Source: an uncultured Phocaeicola sp. (lineage in GTDB: Bacteria > Bacteroidota > Bacteroidia > Bacteroidales > Bacteroidaceae). Taken from it: DNA of 64,000 nucleotides. Where the stretch lies: NCBI GenBank assembly GCA_944320885.1, contig CALUJE010000011.1, forward strand, positions 20,313 through 84,312, written 5' to 3'. This document shows positions 58,001 to 64,000 of the stretch, in pieces (position 1 is the stretch's first letter; every line of letters starts with the position of its first letter). Made by a program: the position numbers and the translations under genes. The notes under the pieces are model-generated. The model was not told where the DNA came from and did not search any database. It was given only the letters and a program-made list of their open reading frames with translations.

Positions 58001-59384
58001 TGCGAAATATCCCAAATTGTTGTCATGGAACAGTATTGACAGATTCTACATGGGCAATTTCTGCAAGAACATTCATTTCGAACCGGGTGCCGCCGTTCTT
58101 AACACACAGTATCTCGACTATAAGCGTGCCTATGTAGATATGGCTGTTACCGCCGGAAGTTATGCCATGATTTCCACTCCGCTCCACGGCATGGTTACGG
58201 GCGACATGTTTGTTTCGTCTGAACTGCCTGCATACTTTACCCAACTGACCCCGACTTCCTATCCGGAGGTACGGCACAATCCGGTTGTACGCCAGAAAAT
58301 GTACAGCCGTGACGTCAATACTACTACCCAGACAGGCAGCGGAACCGTTACAGTCACCGCAGACTGGAGCCGTACGTTCAATGCCGTGGCACAATCTTAC
58401 GACCCTGCCCAAGGAATAAAACTGATGGTAGGCAACGGAGCAGATCAGACTACCTACCGTCTCCGTTTCCCAAAAGATTATGATACCTATAATTATTATA
58501 ACTTATCCGGCAATCAAATAAAATTTGAAGATTTGCCAGCTGAAGCAAGAAACCTGAACGGAAGATTCGCCTATGAAGACAGTAACTTCAAACCGGAAGA
58601 AGCCGGTAGCGAATTTACGTTCACGTTAAGTAACAAGGAAACCGACAACAGTTGCTGCTTTGTGACAGGCAATCCGTTTATGAGCTATCTTGACATCAAG
58701 AAATTCCTTATCGAAAACAAGAGTGTGGTAACCAGTATACAGCTTATACCGGAAGGAAGTTCTGAAGAAGCCGGTGGAGTAATCACCGTCATGCTGGATA
58801 AGAGCGAAAGCCTGACATTTAATGGAGGGCAGGAAGTGCATGTCATTGCCCCGCTACAGGCATATTATGTAAACTCTGTACAGAAAAACATAAATAATCT
58901 GCAGATTACATATACTGCCGAAATGTTTGTGCAGCCGGCATCAACCGCCACTACCCGAAGCGCCGGAGTCACATCATCGTCCGCCAGCGGTGAAATGAAG
59001 ATATCGGTTACATCCGGCAATTCGGCAAACTCATGTCTGCTCACGCGCAGTGCAACCGCATCAAACGCATACAATGCCAAGGAGGATATCATTACACTGA
59101 TTGACGAGGATTACATGCCAAAAGTAAAGGTCTACACAGTGGCCGACAAACGTGCGCTCGACATACAAAGCTTACACAATGCCACCCGTGTGGAACTGGG
59201 ATTCATTGTACAGAACAACAGTCAGGACTCTGAGATTACACTCAACTACGGCAACAGCTGGAAGGGATGGACGCTGGTAGACAAGCAGACCGGCAACCGG
59301 TATAAGCTGAACGGCAATACCCTCTCGGTAAGTGTCAAGGCCCTGAGAAGTAACGAGGGACGTTTCTATCTTGAAAAACAATGA
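55044..59384 (+). CDS. 1446-aa adhesin-like fimbrial lipoprotein
   Basis: A very large protein. An unusually long leader ends in a lipobox (LCAC, Cys43). Two related blocks follow: around residue 159 (VGFIYQTNGGILDADVLNSF) and 575 (VGFVMQTSNQLLGADVLKYF), each followed by YSG/FYYAF-type segments, so a region of about 400 residues seems duplicated. Residue 838 starts DANSNGIPDCAEDPDG, a Ca2+-loop-like motif. The part after about residue 960 (WNNWTDGSPWGCTNVIIPTG, then KNIHFEPGAAVLN) has the look of Bacteroidetes surface adhesins. Position between the shaft and minor pilins suggests a tip adhesin. No exact family was recognised. Confidence 0.75.
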   Translation: MKLFFQTSQQKSFLYACRAAGKELASSASLLWVALLSIVLCACRDDLDMAGFNSAPTGTTTRTEVQSNSGLTAYESAGSYYYKPNNCRVPLVGKGRVINQMSKSLVSVLSENQNLESLVDTLLSTGVTITKLVGAVDAVPVFSVRDINRVYYDDKGIKVGFIYQTNGGILDADVLNSFYIQTLLKGKEQQTSLDQSTEGGSLVNLDLLNTAGGNSEVSFYATKPFDEVRIGYSGIQADVATNTTFYYAFIGENPEKRATTNGYYTSADSETKKLTNSKDDDYEILHTGIAGIAAQTELCVDFNSKVEKGSEIGFNISQLKILDVDLSGLSLFELNENGQWANETELKKGIGVSLLDYKEKGTLSTIAKEDCYGVKVELKTTGSIGDLLETLLGLLGKTYFYYAYSRDPVKVDVSSHFTLGNDTISADYYDLPTVSEGTVYYFPVSAPNGTVEFSSDNRRIINMTTNGNYVIKAQYTLDGQTTEAYAIITRDKKGTVSDCNVTMTGSGYSVQEPIGIQGGISLFNKIEDTSNLTDSDESNYAEATNVLSLLQMGGLVGVKSDSKIDPPSDGSKTRVGFVMQTSNQLLGADVLKYFFIRLYNGNDVVYSGLTQENNTIGVGLINDNGGKLRFYVETDQTFDRVELWTAGLLNVNLNTFRLYYAFYEPTSCEKYEGTSAACMEMITAQKHGATINYAETQMASAISVGSTITDLSYVIDNSINTGALIVKGLSLIDRTTIAVKFNNIKGGQPVGAVLRSTPKILKVSALQNIRVAAYLGGQVVASESTSSGLASIEVISDSGLAYLEITPLSDYDEVRISFPSLADISEAMYLAGFYIRPDANSNGIPDCAEDPDGVTDNKYDYQDVTSHVCVEPKTNKGNVCVYVSATDKLLGDSIDFTCYPLNGNGQAVNVKAALEKEGNEYFFTLPLPVGDYSISGLSTFNGIRAQVHPQKTTWKKNPIDTDWNNWNNWTDGSPWGCTNVIIPTGAAKYPKLLSWNSIDRFYMGNFCKNIHFEPGAAVLNTQYLDYKRAYVDMAVTAGSYAMISTPLHGMVTGDMFVSSELPAYFTQLTPTSYPEVRHNPVVRQKMYSRDVNTTTQTGSGTVTVTADWSRTFNAVAQSYDPAQGIKLMVGNGADQTTYRLRFPKDYDTYNYYNLSGNQIKFEDLPAEARNLNGRFAYEDSNFKPEEAGSEFTFTLSNKETDNSCCFVTGNPFMSYLDIKKFLIENKSVVTSIQLIPEGSSEEAGGVITVMLDKSESLTFNGGQEVHVIAPLQAYYVNSVQKNINNLQITYTAEMFVQPASTATTRSAGVTSSSASGEMKISVTSGNSANSCLLTRSATASNAYNAKEDIITLIDEDYMPKVKVYTVADKRALDIQSLHNATRVELGFIVQNNSQDSEITLNYGNSWKGWTLVDKQTGNRYKLNGNTLSVSVKALRSNEGRFYLEKQ

Positions 59385-60577
59385 AAGGAATAAGAGTTAT
59401 GACAATAAAGATATTCAAGCATTTCATTTTTACGTTACTGGCTGCATGTGCTCTGCTTCCGGTTGTAACGTCGTGCAGCAATGACACAGACAGTGAGCCG
59501 CTTCAGACCGTAGACGGACTGACCATTACCATTTCGCCACAAAGTGACCTGCAGACCAGAACCACCTTACCGTCTTATGACGGTAATAAGTATGGAAATA
59601 ACATTGAGGGAATACAGCATGTAACCGATGTGTATCTTTATATCTATGAAATGAATGCCGATAATACGGATGGAGTTTGCAAAGCCCGGTTTAACGTGGG
59701 ATGGAGAGACTATTTCGGGAAAGAGCTTCCTACTGCGACACAGTCAATGACTTATCAGCTATCCTATACGTTTGTTGTAGGCAAAACCTACCGGTTGGTG
59801 GCAATAGGGGTAGACGGTGCCGAGTCTGGGGATATTATGCCGGATTATGACGGAATGAACTCAACATTTACCTATGGCCTGCCCACTGCTGTGAGCGTTG
59901 GAAGCAAGTTAAGTGCTCCTGTTCAGCTTCAGAATAACATGACAACGACAGACATGGCACACTCCGAATTCTTCACCGGTAACGTAGAATACAAGCCACA
60001 GCTTGCCGGTGACAATCAGATTAAGCCCATTCATCTGTGGCGCAGAGTAGCCGGTGTACAGGTTTTTCTGACTGACATTCCTGAAGAGGTGGAACGTGTA
60101 AGAATATTGCTCTACAACGCACAAAATACACAGGTAAATATCATTCCCCAACCGGAAGAGGATTACATAACCAGTCCGTTCGGTGGAAACCCGTTCAATG
60201 ACAGAGGAAGAGTGCTGATGGATATCCCCATAGAACATTCTTCAGGAGATTCAAGTTCCGGTATCGCTGGAGCACCTACATATTCCATGACAGCATTCAT
60301 GCTTCCGATGGGCACCCCAGACAGAGAGAAGTATGACTATACGCTCGTGGCCGAATTTGTCACTACCTCAATCACCGGCATTGTAGGCAGCAGCAAAAAG
60401 ATACGTCTTATAAAGCCCGGCCGGAATAGCGACAATCTCGGCTTGGGCGAAGATACAGATATCGGTACCGGCATCATTGACGACCTTAACCAATACCTTT
60501 TTCCCATAGAAGCAAACCATATGTATTGTCTCGGGACGAAATCAAAACCTATAATCTGTAATAATGTACTGAATTAA
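59381..60577 (+). CDS. Fimbrial minor subunit (FimB/Mfa-like lipoprotein)
   Basis: A 398-aa lipoprotein; the first ATG overlaps the adhesin stop by 4 bp, and a second one at 59399 directly precedes the signal peptide (TIKIFKHFIFTLLAAC); lipobox VTSC. The core begins LTITISPQSDLQTRTTLPSY and includes VTDVYLYIYEMN, YTFVVGKTYRLVAIGVDG and LWRRVAGVQVFLTDIPEE, which match the two-domain transthyretin-like fold of FimB/Mfa2-type proteins. It ends ANHMYCLGTKSKPIICNNVLN. A minor or tip-proximal subunit seems likely. Confidence 0.78.
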   Translation: MKGIRVMTIKIFKHFIFTLLAACALLPVVTSCSNDTDSEPLQTVDGLTITISPQSDLQTRTTLPSYDGNKYGNNIEGIQHVTDVYLYIYEMNADNTDGVCKARFNVGWRDYFGKELPTATQSMTYQLSYTFVVGKTYRLVAIGVDGAESGDIMPDYDGMNSTFTYGLPTAVSVGSKLSAPVQLQNNMTTTDMAHSEFFTGNVEYKPQLAGDNQIKPIHLWRRVAGVQVFLTDIPEEVERVRILLYNAQNTQVNIIPQPEEDYITSPFGGNPFNDRGRVLMDIPIEHSSGDSSSGIAGAPTYSMTAFMLPMGTPDREKYDYTLVAEFVTTSITGIVGSSKKIRLIKPGRNSDNLGLGEDTDIGTGIIDDLNQYLFPIEANHMYCLGTKSKPIICNNVLN

Positions 60578-60603
60578 AACTAGTAGCTAACCACATCAAC
60601 GTT

Positions 60604-62049
60604 TTGAATCTGCTTATGAGACTGAACAGACTAAAATATATCATCCTTGCTTTCTGTGTACTGTTTGCATCGTGCGACAACTCGTTGTCTGACGATACAG
60701 ACAGACAGAACAGCAAGCCCCAGCAACAAACTTTCACGGTGGTAGTGGAAAGTGTTGGCGAACTCTTTACCGGCGGTGAAGGAGTAAATCCGACTAAAAC
60801 CGCCCGACGCCCTATCTCAAGCGTCACCCCCACACAGACTTTCGACAAACTTAGTGTACTTATTGTAGAATACCAGAGTCCGGCAAAGGTTGTGTACAAA
60901 AAAACGATTGACAACTGGAGCAATCCGGACAATAAGGCAAGCATTCCATGGAGCACGGAAGATGGCTTGGGACGCTATGCCACCCTCACCCTTACCGACA
61001 ACGAATGCCTGGAGGAAGGAAAGAACTACATGGCTTATGTAATAGGGTACCAAAGCGGAACATACGGCGAATATGAACCTTTCAAGGGAATTGAGCCTGG
61101 CGATTATTTCAACCGCACAGAAGTGGCTACCGTGCCCGAAAACGGTTTTGCAGAAGAAATATTTGCAGGAGCCGAAATACTGTTTGTGCAGAACGGTGTG
61201 ATTCTTTCAAAACTAAGCGATGAAGCTGAAGTACAGCACGGACTTGTAATCGCACGGCGTCAGGTAGCAGGAACATTCGGATATTTTACCCGTATACCCG
61301 TAGAAATAAACAACAATAAAGTATCCAAACTCAGACTCGTAGCTACCAAACGCAACCAGACCGTTATTTTCGGAGGATTCAGAAGCGTAGACGATTCGTA
61401 TGATTTCCATAAAGACAATGTCATAAACGGAATGAATCCACGCACTGATTATGACTGCGTTTTGGCCGGTTCGACCGTAAACAATGCCTTCAAGGTATAT
61501 GACATTGATTTGTGCAGATGGTTTCCGGGCAATACGGAGAATGAATCGCTGCCTCTCGATGCAAACGGAGACGGATACCTGGACAGCAAAGACGGAAACT
61601 GGTGCATGGACGAGGACGCATATCCCAAAGGAACCATATCACTACCCAGAGGAACAGTATTTGGAGACAGTTTTTGGGTTTCTGTTGCCATGACGCAAAA
61701 CGATATAGACGCTGGGATTCCTACATTTCAAATGCAGATACTTGATACAAATGAACATATTATAAAATCTTGGGATGTAGTATTACGTAACTATGAAACT
61801 GCCGGTGAAAACCGCACACTGGTATCATTGCCCGAAGGTACAGATGGGCGTACCGTGATTACCGAGCTTGACAATATAGATACTGAAACATGTTTCAGCA
61901 TCGTACGCAATCGCCTTTATACCATGGGAGTAAAAAACCAGTCACAAAACTACGGTGAAGACGAACCCATTGATCTAAGTATTGCTGATGTACTAGTATT
62001 GGATGCACGCCATGAATGGCAAATTATTAGCTCTATTATATTTAATTAA
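60604..62049 (+). CDS. Second fimbrillin-type subunit with Ca2+-loop motif
   Basis: A 481-aa lipoprotein (lipobox FASC) paralogous to the major pilin: FAEEIFAGAEILFVQNG, IARRQVAGTFGYFTRIPVEI and CFSIVRNRLYTMGVK align with the pilin's EEIFAGSAEL, RQVAGAFVYL and YSIVRNHLYGIG. Near residue 319 it has DANGDGYLDSKDGNW, an EF-hand/dockerin-like loop absent from the major pilin. The C-terminus (VLDARHEWQIISSIIFN) ends in a hydrophobic strand. It closes the operon and is followed by a terminator. It may be a minor pilin or accessory tip protein. Confidence 0.8.
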   Translation: MNLLMRLNRLKYIILAFCVLFASCDNSLSDDTDRQNSKPQQQTFTVVVESVGELFTGGEGVNPTKTARRPISSVTPTQTFDKLSVLIVEYQSPAKVVYKKTIDNWSNPDNKASIPWSTEDGLGRYATLTLTDNECLEEGKNYMAYVIGYQSGTYGEYEPFKGIEPGDYFNRTEVATVPENGFAEEIFAGAEILFVQNGVILSKLSDEAEVQHGLVIARRQVAGTFGYFTRIPVEINNNKVSKLRLVATKRNQTVIFGGFRSVDDSYDFHKDNVINGMNPRTDYDCVLAGSTVNNAFKVYDIDLCRWFPGNTENESLPLDANGDGYLDSKDGNWCMDEDAYPKGTISLPRGTVFGDSFWVSVAMTQNDIDAGIPTFQMQILDTNEHIIKSWDVVLRNYETAGENRTLVSLPEGTDGRTVITELDNIDTETCFSIVRNRLYTMGVKNQSQNYGEDEPIDLSIADVLVLDARHEWQIISSIIFN

Positions 62050-62110
62050 CCCACACAACAAACTATACAGAAAGTCTATAAACAGTTGCTATTTTACAAC
62101 ATTTCAATGA

Positions 62111-62137
62111 AGAGAGAATATATCTTCTCTCTTTTTT
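62111..62137 (+). terminator. Terminator of the fimbrial operon
   Basis: AGAGAGAA pairs with TTCTCTCT over a 6-nt loop, followed by TTTTT. It lies 62 bp after the last fimbrial stop. Confidence 0.75.
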
Positions 62138-62139
62138 GC

Positions 62140-62147
62140 TACTTTTG
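62140..62147 (+). promoter_or_regulatory. -7 box of fhs
   Basis: TACTTTTG fits TAnnTTTG and lies 43 bp before the fhs ATG, directly after the fimbrial terminator. Confidence 0.5.
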
Positions 62148-62190
62148 CCAAACATAAAAAATTAAACCAACTTATTTACATATAGACAGT

Positions 62191-63861
62191 ATGGCTACAG
62201 ACATTGAAATTGCAAGACAAATCAAACTTAAACCTATCACAGAAATAGCAGCACAACTAGGCATTGGAGAAGACGACTTGGAACTTTACGGAAAATACAA
62301 GGCAAAACTCCCTTTGACTTTTAAAGACAACTATGACAAGAACGGATGCAAACTGATACTCGTTTCGGCCATCTCACCAACTCCTGCAGGTGAAGGAAAA
62401 ACTACCGTTTCAATCGGACTGGCACAGGCACTCAACAGAATCGGGAAAAAAGCAACCGTAGTATTGAGAGAGCCGTCACTAGGACCGGTATTCGGTATTA
62501 AGGGAGGTGCTACCGGAGGAGGATATTCACAGGTATTACCGATGGAAGACATTAACCTGCACTTTACAGGTGATTTTAGCGCCATAGAGAAAGCACATAA
62601 CCTGCTTGCTGCTCTAATTGACAACAACATACAGAGTAAAAAACATTCTTTGGGACTTGACCCCCGCACCATTTCATGGAAAAGAGTCATGGACATGAAC
62701 GACCGCTCACTCAGAAAAATTGTAACAGGACTTGGAGGTACTACCTCTGGCGTTCCTAGAGAAACAGGCTTCGACATTACTGCGGCTTCGGAAGTTATGG
62801 CCATACTTTGTGTATCAAACAATATACAGGATCTCAAAACCAGACTGGGTAACATCTTCATAGGATATACTTATGACAAACGGCCCATCTATGCCAGAGA
62901 CCTCAATGCACACGGCGCCATGGCTGCCTTGCTGAAAGATGCTATCAAACCGAACCTCGTACAGACGATAGAAGGCACACCGGCAATTGTTCACGGAGGA
63001 CCTTTTGCCAATATTGCACAAGGAACCAATACCATCATTGCCACCAAAACGGCGATGGCGTTAAGCGAATATACCATTACGGAAGCCGGATTCGGATTCG
63101 ACTTGGGAGCAGAAAAATTCCTTGATATCAAATGCCGTTTCGGCGGACTATCACCCAATGGTGTGGTACTGGTAGCCACCGTGAGAGCACTTAAATATCA
63201 CGGAGGAGCTGATCTAAAAGAGCTCACCACTCCTAATATGGAAGCCCTCAAAAAAGGCATTCTAAACCTGCAGAAACATATAGAAAACATCAAGGCATTC
63301 AACCTGACTCCAGTCGTAGCTATCAACCGTTTTGCTACTGACTCTGAAGAAGAACTGCAATACGTAAAACAGTATTGTGAGGAACTGGGAGTTGCCGTAT
63401 CCATTTCAAATGTATGGGGAGAAGGAGGAAAAGGAGCAGAAGAACTTGCCGAATTAGTTGTTGAAGCAGCCTCTACATGTTGCAATCAGTTCAAACCACT
63501 TTATGAACTTGAAGACAGCATTGAAAATAAAATTGAAAAAATAGCCAAAACGATATATGGTGCAGTGGCCGTAGACTACACCCCGAAAGCAAAGAACCAT
63601 CTGAAAAGAGCATACGATTTGGGATTCGGAAACTTTGCCGTATGTGTAGCCAAAACCCAGAAATCACTGTCGGACAATCCGAAACTTCTGGGACGTCCTA
63701 AAGACTTTGTCATCACAGTCAGAGAAATAGAAGTTGCTTCCGGAGCCGGATTCCTTATCCCCATCACAGGTGATATCATGCGTATGCCGGGACTTCCTGA
63801 AGAACCGGCCTCAAACAACATTGACATTGACGAGAACGGTGAAATAAGCGGACTGTTCTAA
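62191..63861 (+). CDS. fhs: Formate-tetrahydrofolate ligase
   Basis: A 556-aa enzyme that makes 10-formyl-THF from formate, THF and ATP. Motifs: [20 protein letters not shown] (nucleotide loop), [20 protein letters not shown] and [20 protein letters not shown]. The C-terminus has [20 protein letters not shown]. Length fits the family. It is monocistronic and outside the fimbrial operon by virtue of the terminator and its own -7 box. Confidence 0.96.
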   Translation: MATDIEIARQIKLKPITEIAAQLGIGEDDLELYGKYKAKLPLTFKDNYDKNGCKLILVSAISPTPAGEGKTTVSIGLAQALNRIGKKATVVLREPSLGPVFGIKGGATGGGYSQVLPMEDINLHFTGDFSAIEKAHNLLAALIDNNIQSKKHSLGLDPRTISWKRVMDMNDRSLRKIVTGLGGTTSGVPRETGFDITAASEVMAILCVSNNIQDLKTRLGNIFIGYTYDKRPIYARDLNAHGAMAALLKDAIKPNLVQTIEGTPAIVHGGPFANIAQGTNTIIATKTAMALSEYTITEAGFGFDLGAEKFLDIKCRFGGLSPNGVVLVATVRALKYHGGADLKELTTPNMEALKKGILNLQKHIENIKAFNLTPVVAINRFATDSEEELQYVKQYCEELGVAVSISNVWGEGGKGAEELAELVVEAASTCCNQFKPLYELEDSIENKIEKIAKTIYGAVAVDYTPKAKNHLKRAYDLGFGNFAVCVAKTQKSLSDNPKLLGRPKDFVITVREIEVASGAGFLIPITGDIMRMPGLPEEPASNNIDIDENGEISGLF

Positions 63862-63910
63862 TCGTAAACAAAGATTAAACAACCAACTTACTCATATTCG
63901 AAACAGAATA

Positions 63911-64000
63911 ATCGAGTAGGAGAAAAACGAAGTGATTTTCTTCCTACTTTCGTTTTCCGACCTCTCCCACCACCACGCATGCGGTTCCGCACGTGGCGGT
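63911..64000 (-). mobile_element. 3' end of a group II intron, partial
   Basis: Read on the minus strand from 64000 down, the sequence shows the two conserved 3' domains. Domain V: ACCGCCACG...CGTGGTGGT (G-U allowed) around a TGCG/CGCA tip. Domain VI: GAGAGG pairs with CCT-A-CTC, leaving one bulged A (position 63917) seven bases before the end; a long stem (AAAACGAA) lies inside. The end is GAT at 63911. These are classic features of the intron's branch point and 3' splice site. The intron begins beyond the window, inserted antisense about 50 bp after the fhs stop. Confidence 0.8.

Noticed and set aside
48086..62137. Fimbrial region as an island integrated in tRNA-Phe
   Set aside because: No copy of the tRNA 3' end and no integrase were found at the far side (about 62.1 kb), so a tRNA-targeted insertion is not supported within the window.

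Overview
The window is a Bacteroidales chromosome segment, most likely Bacteroidaceae (Bacteroides or Phocaeicola; genus not resolvable from sequence alone). Evidence: promoters of the TTTG / TAnnTTTG type instead of E. coli -35/-10 boxes, scarcity of Shine-Dalgarno sites, a TonB-dependent receptor with a carboxypeptidase-like N-terminal domain, DUF4476, DUF1599, DUF3575 and BT_3928-type proteins, FimB/Mfa-type fimbrial proteins and a type II-C CRISPR system with 47-bp repeats.

Layout. 1-11 kb: a truncated 5'-nucleotidase-like lipoprotein, rplS (L19), a DUF4476 protein, a frameshifted TonB receptor behind a His-rich exported protein, a Pro/Arg-rich exported protein, a tiny lipoprotein, a CvfB-like S1 protein, an exported TIM-barrel protein, a nucleoside-recognition (SpmA/SpmB-like) membrane protein, ybeY and a GH28 pectinase. 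11-19.5 kb: a complete type II-C CRISPR-Cas locus: divergent tracrRNA, cas9 (1500 aa), cas1, cas2, and an array of 31 repeats and 30 spacers. 19.5-30 kb: lolD-like ATPase, tcdA and a cation/proton antiporter; asd; a GntR-controlled ABC exporter operon with a perfect palindromic operator; dnaG. 30-44.9 kb: housekeeping operons (DUF1599, DoxX, tpiA, SPOR, folE; ndk, M23 peptidase; pdxJ, exbB, exbD, tonB, DJ-1, ispD, recG; nadK; sppA). 44.9-48.2 kb: lpxK, punA, thiL and tRNA-Phe. 48.2-62.1 kb: a type V-like fimbrial island with thioredoxin-like lipoprotein, AraC regulator, DUF3575 barrel, OmpA-like lipoprotein, FimB/Mfa2 anchor, major pilin, a 1446-aa adhesin-like lipoprotein and two further fimbrillins. 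62.2-64 kb: fhs and the 3' end of a group II intron running off the window on the minus strand.

Most notable points. (1) The CRISPR-Cas locus is bounded by 54-bp direct repeats that are the 3' end of lolD: an intact gene on the right and a diverged 23-codon remnant with its own stop codon on the left. This is the scar expected when a segment is inserted at a gene's 3' end, yet no integrase is visible. (2) Every repeat, read on the minus strand, contains a Bacteroidetes -7 box (TACCTTTG) with a TTGT about 18 bp upstream, suggesting that each spacer has its own promoter, as described for Neisseria and Campylobacter II-C arrays but here in a sigma-ABfr form. The tracrRNA and its terminator can be read directly. 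(3) The fimbrial locus has an anchor and a shaft pilin that share a near-identical C-terminal strand, a giant adhesin with an internal duplication, and calcium-loop-like motifs in two subunits.

Limits: family names come from motif recognition without database searches. Promoters, operators and RNA structures are pattern-based predictions.
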